Assembly (NCBI GenBank): GCA_963704595.1
Contig: OY969922.1
Location: 2,170,001 to 2,234,000, forward strand
Reading direction: 5' to 3'
Source of the DNA: Acuticoccus sp963704595
Lineage (GTDB): Bacteria > Pseudomonadota > Alphaproteobacteria > Rhizobiales > Amorphaceae
DNA length: 64,000 bases
A program made the translations under genes and the position numbers. Shown here one piece after another: positions 24,513 through 33,311 of this stretch; position 1 is the stretch's first letter; each line of letters starts with the position of its first letter. A model generated the notes under the pieces. That model saw nothing but the letters and a program-made list of their open reading frames with translations. It did not search any database and was not told the DNA's origin.

Positions 24513-27161
24513 ATGACCGATCTTACCAGCGCACAGGCCGATTTCGGCGGGACCGTCCGGCAGGACTGGGGCACCGGCGGCATCGTCGACATGACGCTGT
24601 CGGCCAACGAGGCGCTGGGCGGATGGCAGGTCACCGTCGACCTCGGCGGCGAGATCACCAACATCTGGAACGCCCGCGTGCTGTCGCGCGAGGGAACGCG
24701 CTACACCCTCGGCCCGCTCGACTACAACGCCACCGTCGGCGCAGGGGAAACTGTGGATTTCGGCGTCCAGGTCAATGGCGGCGTCGGGTTCGATCCGCTC
24801 TCCATCGGCATCGCCGACGCCCCGCCAGCGCTGGCCGACGCGCCCGCCGCGGCACCGTCGATCGCAGCGCCGCCGCCGATCGACGCCGTGCCCGCACCGC
24901 CGACGCCGGGCCCCCCGCCATTGCCCCAGACGGCCGCCGGCTCTCCGGCCCCCTCCGCGCCGCCCATCGCACAGGGTGGGGGCCTCGGCTCGGGGGCGGA
25001 GCGGCTTTCCCAGCAGTCGCTCACCTATTCCGAGCAGCAGCCCGATCCGTTCGGCGGCATCTTCGTGGAAGGGTCGACGGTGCGCGAACCCTCCGGCACC
25101 CGGGCGGGGCTGCCGGCGGACGATTTCGCGCCCGGGCCATTCTCGGTGCGCGGCGCCTCCATCGTCGATGCGGCCGGCGACGTGGCGCAGATCCACGGCA
25201 TCAACTGGTTCGGGCTCGAAAGCGACATCTTCACCCCCCACGGCCTGTGGGCGCGCAACTGGCGCGAGATCATGGACGAGGCGAAGTCGCTCGGCTTCAA
25301 TACCCTGAGAATGCCGTTCTCGGGCGAACTCGTGTCCTCGGGCGGTGGCACGCCGGGCGGGATCGACTACGGCCTCAACCCTGACCTCGAAGGCCTCAAC
25401 GGCCTCCAGATCCTCGACGCTATCGTCGCCTACGCCGACCGGATCGGCCTCAGGATCCTGCTCGACTATCACCGCGGCAATCCGGGCGGCGGGCCGAACG
25501 AGAACGGCCTGTGGTACGGCGACGGCCGGAGCGAGGTTGACGTGATCGCCGAGTGGCGCGCCGTCGCCGAGCGCTACAAGGACGCCCCCGCGGTGATCGG
25601 CGCCGACCTGATGAACGAGCCCCATGCCGCCACCTGGGGCGACGGCAGCGAGACCGACTGGGCCGCCGCTGCCGCCCGGATAGGCAACGCCGTCCTCGCG
25701 ATCGCGCCGGACTGGCTGATCGTGGTGGAGGGCATCTCCACCTATGGCGAGGACACCTACTGGTGGGGCGGCAACCTCGAAGGGGTGCGCGACCATCCGG
25801 TGCGGCTCGATGTCCCGGACCGCCTCGTCTATTCCCCGCACGACTACCCGGCGTCCGTCCACCCGCAGGAATGGTTCTTCGACGGCTCGGACCTCGATGA
25901 GGTGTTCCGCAAGCACTGGGGCTATCTGGTCGAGGAGGGGATCGCGCCCGTCCTCATTGGCGAGTGGGGCTCCCGCCTTGAAGGCGAGCTCGACCTCGAC
26001 TGGGCGGACGCGCTCTCCGCGTATCTCCAGCGCAACGACATACCCTGGTTCTGGTGGTCGCTGAACCCGAACTCCGGCGATACCGGCGGCGTCCTCAACG
26101 ATGACTGGACCACAGTCCGCCCCGCCGTCACCACCTTGCTGGAGCCCTTTCTCAGCGAGACGCGGCCCGATATCCCGATCGGCGAAGACGCCGACTTCGC
26201 CACCGAGGCGGTCTTCACCGTCCGCCTCGCCGCGCCGGCGCCCGAAGGCGTCGAGCTGAGGTTTGCGACCACCGATGGCACCGCGATCGCAGGCGACGAC
26301 TACGTTGCCACCGCGGGAACGCTCCTGTTCGCGCCGGGCGAACTCGAGAAGATCGTCTCCGTCCCGGTCCTGCCGGACGCGGACGCCGAGGGCGACGAGT
26401 TCTTCTATCTCCTCGTCCATGGCCCCGGCGCCGTCAGCGCATCGGGCACGGCCATCATCACCGACGACGAGCAGCGCACCGATGCCGCGCCGTTCGTCGA
26501 CGTTGCGAGCAGCGTCGCCGGTGCAGAGGCAGGCGTCGCGCGCTTCCGCGTGATCCTCTCCGAACCGGCAGCGGCCGACGTCACCCTCGGCCTCGTGACC
26601 GGACGGGAGGGCGGCGCCCCGGCGGAGATGACACGGGCGAGCCTTTTCATCCCGGCGGGGGCGCACGAGGCGACGGTGGAGGTTGCCGTCGCTCCGGGTG
26701 CCACCACGCTGGGCCCCGCGCGCTACACGATGGAGCTGACCTCGGCCGAAAACGCCGTCCTGCGCAGCGCCAGCGCCATCGGGCTGATCGCGGCCGAACC
26801 GCCGTCGGCGGCGCAGGTCATGCTGGCCGGCCACGGCGGCGACAACGCGGCGCTTACGGTCGACCTTGTTCTGGAGAACGACTGGGGCAGCGGCGCGCTC
26901 TTCAACGTCGTCATCCGGAACGTTTCGGATGCGCCGGTGGAAGGCTGGCAGCTCTCGATGGATCTCCCGTTCGACCTTTCCGAACTCTGGAGCGCAATTC
27001 TCGTGTCCGACGAAGGGGCACGTGTGACCGTTCGCAGTGCAGAGTGGAACGGCGCGATTGCGCCCGGCCAGGTTGTCGATTTCGGCTTCATCGCTGACGA
27101 AGGTGGCATAGCACTCAGCGAAATGCTCTCACGGGCGGACCTTGAACTGGCGATCCAGTAG
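24513..27161 (+). CDS. Modular GH5 cellulase with N- and C-terminal CBM2-like domains and Calx-beta repeats
   Basis: An 882-residue polysaccharide hydrolase. Residues 1-95 form a CBM2-like cellulose-binding module (Trp19, Trp38, Trp52, YNATVGAGETVDFG). Residues 105-165 are a Pro/Ala linker. Residues 210-545 are a GH5 endoglucanase-type catalytic barrel with acid/base Glu369 in DLMNEP and nucleophile Glu484 in LIGEWG. Two Calx-beta-like segments follow (about 550-655, with DDYVATAGTLLFAPGE, and 660-765). A second CBM2-like module closes the protein (about 780-882, WGSGALFNVVIRNVS, WNGAIAPGQVVDFGF). No Sec signal peptide is seen after the ATG at 24513 or in upstream frames, so a type I or other leaderless route is suspected; a TolC gene lies 1.2 kb away. 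It likely hydrolyses cellulose or another beta-glucan. The gene reads without frame breaks. Confidence 0.92.
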   Translation: MTDLTSAQADFGGTVRQDWGTGGIVDMTLSANEALGGWQVTVDLGGEITNIWNARVLSREGTRYTLGPLDYNATVGAGETVDFGVQVNGGVGFDPLSIGIADAPPALADAPAAAPSIAAPPPIDAVPAPPTPGPPPLPQTAAGSPAPSAPPIAQGGGLGSGAERLSQQSLTYSEQQPDPFGGIFVEGSTVREPSGTRAGLPADDFAPGPFSVRGASIVDAAGDVAQIHGINWFGLESDIFTPHGLWARNWREIMDEAKSLGFNTLRMPFSGELVSSGGGTPGGIDYGLNPDLEGLNGLQILDAIVAYADRIGLRILLDYHRGNPGGGPNENGLWYGDGRSEVDVIAEWRAVAERYKDAPAVIGADLMNEPHAATWGDGSETDWAAAAARIGNAVLAIAPDWLIVVEGISTYGEDTYWWGGNLEGVRDHPVRLDVPDRLVYSPHDYPASVHPQEWFFDGSDLDEVFRKHWGYLVEEGIAPVLIGEWGSRLEGELDLDWADALSAYLQRNDIPWFWWSLNPNSGDTGGVLNDDWTTVRPAVTTLLEPFLSETRPDIPIGEDADFATEAVFTVRLAAPAPEGVELRFATTDGTAIAGDDYVATAGTLLFAPGELEKIVSVPVLPDADAEGDEFFYLLVHGPGAVSASGTAIITDDEQRTDAAPFVDVASSVAGAEAGVARFRVILSEPAAADVTLGLVTGREGGAPAEMTRASLFIPAGAHEATVEVAVAPGATTLGPARYTMELTSAENAVLRSASAIGLIAAEPPSAAQVMLAGHGGDNAALTVDLVLENDWGSGALFNVVIRNVSDAPVEGWQLSMDLPFDLSELWSAILVSDEGARVTVRSAEWNGAIAPGQVVDFGFIADEGGIALSEMLSRADLELAIQ

Positions 27162-27300
27162 GCACAAATCGCGATTGTTCATTGAACGGCCCGGCGCTTC
27201 GTGCGTTTGGGTGATGCGCGCCACACCGGCGTTGTGTTCGTACGCCAAGGTGGCGGGTGAACAACAAGCCTGCCGTCGACGCGCGGGCATAGGAGCAGAC

Positions 27301-27493
27301 ATGAGCGCTACCAATATCATCATCACGATCGTGATCGTCATCGCGATTGCGGCTGGGGCCGCGTACTACACCGGCTATTTCGACGATGATGCGCAGCTCA
27401 TCATCAACGACGCCGACAACGACCACGACCACGACCACCGAGCCGGCCACGACGACCACCGAGCCGGCGACTGCCCCCGCGACCGCGCAGTAA
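27301..27493 (+). CDS. Small single-pass membrane protein with Thr/Pro tail, one frameshift as sequenced
   Basis: Short gene of about 63 residues. The ATG at 27301 opens MSATNIIITIVIVIAIAAGA, a single membrane helix, then AYYTGYFDDDAQ. As written the frame then runs through the terminator into a His/Asp-rich tail. Dropping one base near 27396 switches to SSTTPTTTTTTTTEPATTTT, then EPATAPATAQ and a TAA at 27491-27493, immediately before a strong terminator. The repaired version has the look of a real small inner-membrane protein with a low-complexity periplasmic tail, while the unrepaired tail does not. Function unknown. It follows the cellulase by 140 bases on the same strand. Confidence 0.6.
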
Positions 27494-27532
27494 GGCTGCC
27501 TGCCATTCCGGTGCACGTTCGTTGCGCCGTCC

Positions 27533-27567
27533 GAGCCGCCCCGCCATCGTGGGGCGGCTCTTTTTTT
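27533..27567 (+). terminator. Rho-independent terminator downstream of the small membrane protein
   Basis: A perfect 10-base stem, GAGCCGCCCC / GGGGCGGCTC, with an 8-base loop is followed by seven T. It separates the cellulase and small-protein transcript from the LOG-family gene. Confidence 0.9.
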
Positions 27568-27665
27568 GCCATGTCCGGCGGCCGCGCCGCACCGGTCCGG
27601 CGCGGGACTTGCTGCGCCGCGATTGAGTGCTTCCGTCCGGCGGAGACAGACAGTAGTTTTGAACG

Positions 27666-28268
27666 ATGAATGAGATTGATAGCGTTTGCGTCTATTGCGG
27701 CTCGGCGGACGGGAATGACCCTCGCTTCGCCGCTGCCGCCGATGAACTGGGCCGGACCCTTGCCGATGCCGGCGTCGCCGTCGTCTACGGCGGCGGTTCG
27801 CTCGGCCTGATGGGCCGCGTCGCCCGTGCCGCCATGGCGGCCGGCGGCCGTGTCGTCGGGATCATCCCGCAATTCCTGCATGACCGCGAGGTGATGTTGC
27901 GCGAGGTGACGGAGCTCATCGTCACCGAGGACATGCACACCCGCAAGCGCATGATGTTCGACCGCTCGGACGGCTTCGTCGCGCTCCCCGGCGGCATCGG
28001 CACGCTGGAGGAACTGGTCGAGATGATGACCTGGTCCCAGCTCGGCCAGCACGAGAAGCCCATCGTGGTGGCCAACATCGAAGGCTTCTGGGACCCGCTC
28101 GCCGAGCTCATCGGCCACATGAAGTCCGCAGGGTTCATCCGCCCCGAGTGGGACGTGGCCTATGATGTCGTCGCGAGCGTTCCGGAGATCCTGCCGCGCC
28201 TCAACGAGCGCCACGCCGCCCTGAGCGCGGCCCGCGACCCCGACGAAGTCGCCCTCGACCGCCTCTGA
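27666..28268 (+). CDS. LOG-family protein (cytokinin riboside 5'-monophosphate phosphoribohydrolase-like)
   Basis: A 200-residue TIGR00730/LOG-family Rossmann-like protein. The N-terminus VCVYCGSADGNDPRF, the GGGSLGLMGRVARAA loop, the active-site pair MHTRKRMMFDRSDGFVALPG and the hallmark PGGIGTLEE (residues 108-116) are all present. These enzymes split nucleotide 5'-monophosphates into base and ribose-5-phosphate; in plant-associated bacteria they can release free cytokinin, elsewhere they serve purine salvage. The ATG at 27666 begins right after a T/A-rich stretch. Downstream it converges on fliK with about 200 bases between. No cytokinin-synthesis genes are near, so a general nucleotide role is more likely. 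Confidence 0.93.
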   Translation: MNEIDSVCVYCGSADGNDPRFAAAADELGRTLADAGVAVVYGGGSLGLMGRVARAAMAAGGRVVGIIPQFLHDREVMLREVTELIVTEDMHTRKRMMFDRSDGFVALPGGIGTLEELVEMMTWSQLGQHEKPIVVANIEGFWDPLAELIGHMKSAGFIRPEWDVAYDVVASVPEILPRLNERHAALSAARDPDEVALDRL

Positions 28269-28476
28269 GCGCGGGGGAGGGGCGCTGATCCGCCAGCCCG
28301 GCGGGGTGTCGCGCCGCAGAGGCTCGACCCGCCGCCGAGCCGGGGCCGTTTCCTGGCCGTTCCGCCACCAGAGCTGATCGCCAGGCCCTGCGGACGGCGC
28401 TGACGCTGCGGACCGAAGGAGCTTCGGCCTCCCTAGGGCTCAACGCGCCAGCGGCGGCTCACCGCGTCGGGCTGGC

Positions 28477-29979
28477 TCAGGTCAACCGGGTCGCCACCGA
28501 TCCGCCGCCGTGGACGATGTCCACCGCTTCGGGATCGAACCCTGCCTCGCGAACGAGCGCGGTCAGCTTCTCGATGTCCTCCTCGAGGGCGAGTGCCGTC
28601 TCTCGCTGGGAGGCCGAGATGCTCACCCGAAGCCCAGTCCCGGTGATGCGCATCGTGACGGCGAGGGCGCCGAGTGACGCCGGCTGCAACGCAATCTCCA
28701 TCACGCGAACCGGCGCCACGAACTTGCCCGCCGTCGCCGCCTGCTGTGCCTGCAGGAGCTGCGGCGCGCGGGTTTCGAGGTCGGCGCGCAGCTGCTCGAA
28801 CGCCGGCTTCACCTGCTCCGCGATCGCCGCGAATGACGGCTTGGGCAGTTCGCGAGCCGGTGCGGCGGCCGTTTCCGGCGCTGCGGAACGGGTCCACAGA
28901 TGCGCATCCACCGCCGCCGGCCTGCGCACCGGCGCGAAGTGTGTCTCGCGCCGCGTGACGGTGATCGCGTCGTTTGGCGCAGCGAGCGCCGGCTTGTCCT
29001 GCGGGGCAACGTGGACCGCGACCCCGCGCCGGAGGGGAAGGACGTGGCCACGGAACGGATCGCGGGCGCCGTCGCGCGTCGTGGGGTGGGCTTCATCGGC
29101 GTTGCCGTCAGGCATCGCCGTGCCGGTGCGATCGGCCTCAACCGCGTGCGGCTGGCGCGCGGCAACCTTGGGCGCGGGCGGTGCAGGTTGCGCCCGTGCC
29201 GGCTGCGCTCCGGTGGTGGCGGTGGCGAGGTTCGCTGCCGGCGGCACGGGAATGGCACCGCTCTCGACGGCGCCGCCATGCGGCTGGCGCCCCGGAGCCT
29301 CAGTGTTTTGCGGCGGGAGAGGCGCCGCCGGCGTCCCTGGCAGCGGCTCGCGGTCCGACGGCGCGGCTGTCAGATACTCGGTGAGCCGTTGCAGGATCGC
29401 CTCGCCGGTCTGTTCCCGCAGCACCGGCTCCTGCGGATGGATCTGCTGCGTCTTCGGCGTGTCCGGATGCGGCGTGGGCGAAAGCTTGCGGGTCGCCGGA
29501 TCGGTGTTCGCACCGGGGAGTGCTTGCGGCGGCATCACGGGCACGGGCGCACCGGGCCCCGTTCGGCGCGAGCCATCCGGCTGCGGCGACGCAGTTGCCT
29601 GTTGCCCGGTCGGTGTCGCCAGCGAGGCGGGGGTTGCCCGTGGCCCGTCCGTTCGGGCTTCGGCGTCGGCTTCCATGAACGCCGCATCGAGGCCTGCCGC
29701 AGGCGTTGCGGACTTGACTGCCGCGCGGATGTCGGCCCTAGGGACGGCATCCTGCACATTCTCGGTCGCTGCCGCTTCGGGGCGCGCCGGCCGCCCTGCA
29801 ACGGCCGGCAACATCGTCTGCCGGGGGTCGCGCGGTGCGATCCGCTCGTCGCCGGTTCCGTCGGCCGCGGCCGCCAGGACTGCCTCGAACGCCTTGGCAG
29901 GCGCAGGGTCCTGGCCCCGCCGGTCTGCCGGCACACGGCCGAGCAGGAACTGGAGCGTTGCGTTGGGCGTCATGCTCAT
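28477..29979 (-). CDS. fliK: Flagellar hook-length control protein FliK
   Basis: A 500-residue cytoplasmic and exported ruler protein that sets hook length and triggers the FlhB substrate switch. The long N-terminal two-thirds is Ala/Pro/Thr/Gln-rich and disordered, as in FliK. The conserved C-terminal domain spans about 400-485, with VRVMEIALQPASLGALAVTM, RITGTGLRVSISASQRETAL and a final LVREAGFDPEAVDIVHG. It is the last gene of the minus-strand flagellar block. Its ATG overlaps the motC stop by four bases (ATGA), implying translational coupling. The high proline and alanine content is the family norm; sequence identity outside the C-terminus is expected to be low. Confidence 0.88.
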   Translation of the reverse strand: MSMTPNATLQFLLGRVPADRRGQDPAPAKAFEAVLAAAADGTGDERIAPRDPRQTMLPAVAGRPARPEAAATENVQDAVPRADIRAAVKSATPAAGLDAAFMEADAEARTDGPRATPASLATPTGQQATASPQPDGSRRTGPGAPVPVMPPQALPGANTDPATRKLSPTPHPDTPKTQQIHPQEPVLREQTGEAILQRLTEYLTAAPSDREPLPGTPAAPLPPQNTEAPGRQPHGGAVESGAIPVPPAANLATATTGAQPARAQPAPPAPKVAARQPHAVEADRTGTAMPDGNADEAHPTTRDGARDPFRGHVLPLRRGVAVHVAPQDKPALAAPNDAITVTRRETHFAPVRRPAAVDAHLWTRSAAPETAAAPARELPKPSFAAIAEQVKPAFEQLRADLETRAPQLLQAQQAATAGKFVAPVRVMEIALQPASLGALAVTMRITGTGLRVSISASQRETALALEEDIEKLTALVREAGFDPEAVDIVHGGGSVATRLT

Positions 29980-32900
29980 TCGCTTGTCCTCAGGAGTTCG
30001 TCGATCGTCGCGAGCATGTCCCGCGCGCGGCCTTCGATCGGCATTGTTTCTTCCGGTGGTGGCGCATCAGCGACAGTGTCTGCCGTCGCGGTCGCCGGGA
30101 GGATGGTGTCTGGCGCCGGCATCGCGTTCCGGTTTGCGTCCGGCGGCTCTTCAGCGGCCTCGCCGGCCGCCATCTCAAGCTCGGTGATGGGTTCGGCCGG
30201 TAGCGGCGCACCCGGAACCTGCGGCGGTGTGGATGGCGGAATGTCGATGACCGATCTGCCCAGACTGATAGCGGCGCGCCTCAGTGCGACGTCACCCTCC
30301 TCGAGATTGGCGGTGGGGATCGCCTCGAGGCTTTCGATGGCGCTCAAGGTCTTTTCGGGGTTCACCACGTCGGCCGCCGCTGCATAGAGCTGGCCCCGGG
30401 TAAGCTCGAGAGACCCCGGCTCCGCACCGGTCATCGCAATGCGCGCGGCCGCAGTCCCCGCCGTGCTCTTCCCGCTCTCCACGGCCGTGCGCGAGAGCTC
30501 CAGGAACACTTCGCGCCGTCCCGCGTCCGTCATCGGCTTCAGGATGGTCTGCAGCTGATCGAACGCGCCGGGCTGATCGAGAAAGGTCATGCGGGTGAGC
30601 GCGCTTGTAAAACGCCTGCGGAAGTTGCCGGCGTAGATCGAGCCGCGGAACTTGCGCATGTACCGGTCGGTGCTCTCGGCGAAGCGTTCGTGATCGTCCC
30701 GCTCTGCGGCGATCAGGATCGAGCGGCGAAGCGCAGCTTCCTCAACCAGTGTCGCCGGCGCTGCGAGCCTCGCATAGTCGAGGTGCTTCAGTGCGATGTC
30801 GGGGTCGTCGTCGACCGCGAGGGCGGCGAGGGCGAGTTGCAGCGGACCGGCGAGGGTCGGCGGAACCGCGGCCATGTCGACCTCATCGAAATGGCGCGTC
30901 GCGTCGGCGGCGCGGCCTTCCATGAAGGCCAGCGCGCCGGCGGCGAGCTTGTCGTAAGGCGGAGCGAAGGCGCCGCGCTCGAATGCCTTGCGCACGTCCT
31001 CCGGCGCGCCGCCGGTGAGCGCATAGGCGACCAGGGCACGCGCGATGAACGGGTCGCGGAAATCATCGTCCTCGACCTGTCTGAGCGCGTCGGACATGCG
31101 TTGGCTGATGATCCGCTGCGCCGCGAGTGCAGCGGTGGACCCCATTGCGATGTCGTCCTGCAGCGCGCTCATCGTGCGCATCAGGCGGGGCACCGGCCGC
31201 AGCCGAGGCGGTTCGGTGAAGTCGACCTCCTTGGTGGCGATCACAGGCGCTTCACCGTCCTCCCCATCTTCGGTGGCACCCTCCACCTCCTCGTCAAACT
31301 CAGAGCCGTCATCCGCGGCAGCCGCCGGATCGACTTCGGTTTCGTCGGAAGGCTCGGCCCTGTGGCTTGCCTCGCCGTCCGCAGACGCATCGTCCGACGA
31401 TACCGGTTCGGGCGCGGCTCCAGCCGCCGCAACTTCGTTGCCGGGCGGATCTTCAGCTTCGGAGCTGATCACGGGGCGCGGGTTGAGCTCGGGCTCTGCG
31501 GCAGTTTCCAGATCCGCCACAAGCTCCGCCGATCGGTCGTCTACGCTGGCGGTGGTGCTGCCAGCATTACCCCCTTGAACCTGAATGCCGTCGTCGGCGC
31601 CGGGTGTTGCCGCGATTTGGGGTGCGTCCGCAGCGACTGGTGACGGAGGGTTCTGACCCGACACCGCCACCGTCGTGGGCTCGGTGGCAGGCGATGGCAT
31701 TGCGCCAGCCGCAGAAGAGGGCAGTTCGGGTTCAGATGCCGCAATGGGGCCCGATGGTGCCGGGCGGGGAGGCCGCGATCGCGGGGTCACCGTCGACGGA
31801 ACGGGTTTCCGGGGTACGGCTGCGCTTGCGACCAGAACCGGTGGCCGGCGCGGGCCGATGAAATCGACCACTTCGGCGTCGTCAGGCGCGCTGACGCCGC
31901 CATAGGGAAGTATCGAGCGCAGGGTGCTCGCCGGCGGCTCCGCAGCTTCGACGTCTGTCGATGTGTCGGCCCGGGCAACGCCTATGAGGTTCGCGACGAG
32001 CGCCCCCTCGAGCGCATTCCACGCGGAAATACGCGGCGCCGCCGGTTCCTCCGCCTCGACCGTATTGAGTGGCGTTTCCGCCACGGCGACGGTCGCCGTC
32101 GATGCCGTCGCGAACGATGGCGGGTGCGGATCGCTCCTGACCGCCGCCCTGTCCGTTGGGCGTGGGTCTTCATTCTCCGCCGCGGCGCGCCGCTGCGCCG
32201 GCGTAGGGGCAGGATGGTCGGGCTTCGTGTCAATCGAGCCATCGGCCTTTTGCGAGGAGACTCGGCTCGCCAATGCTGCAGCGCTGTCCCCCGCGCTCGC
32301 CAGCGTCACTGCGTCTCCGCTGGACATGGCCGCGCTTGCCCCATTGTCGTTGCGACCAATCGGCCCGCTGGCGTCCTCGATCGCGCGTACCGCAGCGCCG
32401 GCATCGGATGCAGCCTTCGTCTGCAGATCCGTCGTTTCGTTCTGTTTGTCCGGCCGCACGGCGACCTTGGCGTTGGGCGACTGCGAGGCAGAGGCGCCGG
32501 TTTCCGGTTCGGTCGCGGCCGAGGCAGCTGCGACCGGCTCCACGACCAGGTCCGGGGTCCCCGCAGGCATGGGGTCCACCGCGGTGGAGCCGGAAAGCGA
32601 GCCGACCTCCGGATCGGTCGAGGGGGCGCGAAGCCTCCGGTCGCGTTCCGCCGGGTGGTCGCCCGCTTTAGAAGTCGCGACGGATGAAGACGCTGCCGGA
32701 GCCGGAGTTGCAGGCCGCTTGGTGCGCGGAACGAGGGCGGGCTCGGCGACGCTTGCGGTGTTCTTCGACGTCTCTTCGTCGAGCGTTACCGGCTTTGCCT
32801 CGGGGATGACGAATGGCATCGATCCGCCTTCGCCGGGACCCGCGTTCGCGGTGGCGGGCCACGTCTCGTCGAAGGCTTTGCCTTCAGGGGCTTGCGGTCG

Positions 32901-33311
32901 TGCGGCGGGCGAAAGGTCGGCGTTGAGCGGCGGCCTGGGGCGGGGCCGCGCTGGGGGTGACGGCGGGGCCGGAGGGGGGGACGGCTGGGCCGCCGCCCGG
33001 TGGGATGGCCTCGCCGGCCCGCGCGCGGGCCGGGTCACCGCCTGCGGTTCGATGAAAGCCAGAACGGACGCCTCTGCCGAGCCATCAACCGTCATGAGGT
33101 GGGGCGGAATGAGCGGCATCGGTCCCTGCCGCGTGAGCCCGAGGAAACGGCGGACGCCGAGCATCAGGCCGTTGGCGTCGGCGCGCGCGTCGGTACGCGT
33201 GGCGAGCGCGGGATCGAGGGCGAGTGCCGGAGCCATGGGGGCTGCCAGCATTGCGGCGACGAGGGCCGGCCGTGCGACACCGCAGGCGAGGCTGTCCTTG
33301 CGCCATCTCAC
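29976..33311 (-). CDS. motC: Motility protein MotC with very long disordered N-terminal region
   Basis: A 1,111-residue periplasmic protein; typical rhizobial MotC is around 430. A signal peptide covers about residues 1-32 (ALVAAMLAAPMAPALA). Residues about 95-700 are low-complexity, rich in Ala, Pro, Ser, Thr and Asp. The recognisable MotC domain is about residues 705-1050, starting LMRTMSALQDDIAMGSTAAL, with GALAFMEGRAADATRHFDEV and LRRSILIAAERDDHERFAES. It looks like an alpha-helical, TPR-like repeat. MotC is proposed to work with MotB in stabilising the proton-driven stator in rhizobia. The start overlaps motB and the stop overlaps fliK, each by four bases. The N-terminal expansion is the oddest feature of the flagellar cluster. 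Confidence 0.85.
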   Translation of the reverse strand: MRWRKDSLACGVARPALVAAMLAAPMAPALALDPALATRTDARADANGLMLGVRRFLGLTRQGPMPLIPPHLMTVDGSAEASVLAFIEPQAVTRPARGPARPSHRAAAQPSPPPAPPSPPARPRPRPPLNADLSPAARPQAPEGKAFDETWPATANAGPGEGGSMPFVIPEAKPVTLDEETSKNTASVAEPALVPRTKRPATPAPAASSSVATSKAGDHPAERDRRLRAPSTDPEVGSLSGSTAVDPMPAGTPDLVVEPVAAASAATEPETGASASQSPNAKVAVRPDKQNETTDLQTKAASDAGAAVRAIEDASGPIGRNDNGASAAMSSGDAVTLASAGDSAAALASRVSSQKADGSIDTKPDHPAPTPAQRRAAAENEDPRPTDRAAVRSDPHPPSFATASTATVAVAETPLNTVEAEEPAAPRISAWNALEGALVANLIGVARADTSTDVEAAEPPASTLRSILPYGGVSAPDDAEVVDFIGPRRPPVLVASAAVPRKPVPSTVTPRSRPPRPAPSGPIAASEPELPSSAAGAMPSPATEPTTVAVSGQNPPSPVAADAPQIAATPGADDGIQVQGGNAGSTTASVDDRSAELVADLETAAEPELNPRPVISSEAEDPPGNEVAAAGAAPEPVSSDDASADGEASHRAEPSDETEVDPAAAADDGSEFDEEVEGATEDGEDGEAPVIATKEVDFTEPPRLRPVPRLMRTMSALQDDIAMGSTAALAAQRIISQRMSDALRQVEDDDFRDPFIARALVAYALTGGAPEDVRKAFERGAFAPPYDKLAAGALAFMEGRAADATRHFDEVDMAAVPPTLAGPLQLALAALAVDDDPDIALKHLDYARLAAPATLVEEAALRRSILIAAERDDHERFAESTDRYMRKFRGSIYAGNFRRRFTSALTRMTFLDQPGAFDQLQTILKPMTDAGRREVFLELSRTAVESGKSTAGTAAARIAMTGAEPGSLELTRGQLYAAAADVVNPEKTLSAIESLEAIPTANLEEGDVALRRAAISLGRSVIDIPPSTPPQVPGAPLPAEPITELEMAAGEAAEEPPDANRNAMPAPDTILPATATADTVADAPPPEETMPIEGRARDMLATIDELLRTSE

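Noticed and set aside
24271..24513. tRNA-Cys as an integration site for the cellulase gene
   Set aside because: The cellulase lies on the 5' side of the tRNA, and no repeated tRNA 3' end, integrase or phage gene was seen.
24450..26834. Nearly 800-codon open frame on the minus strand opposite the GH5 cellulase
   Set aside because: Antisense shadow of a recognised enzyme; the composition (RRR, GGG, AVG repeats) is typical of reversed GC-rich codons.
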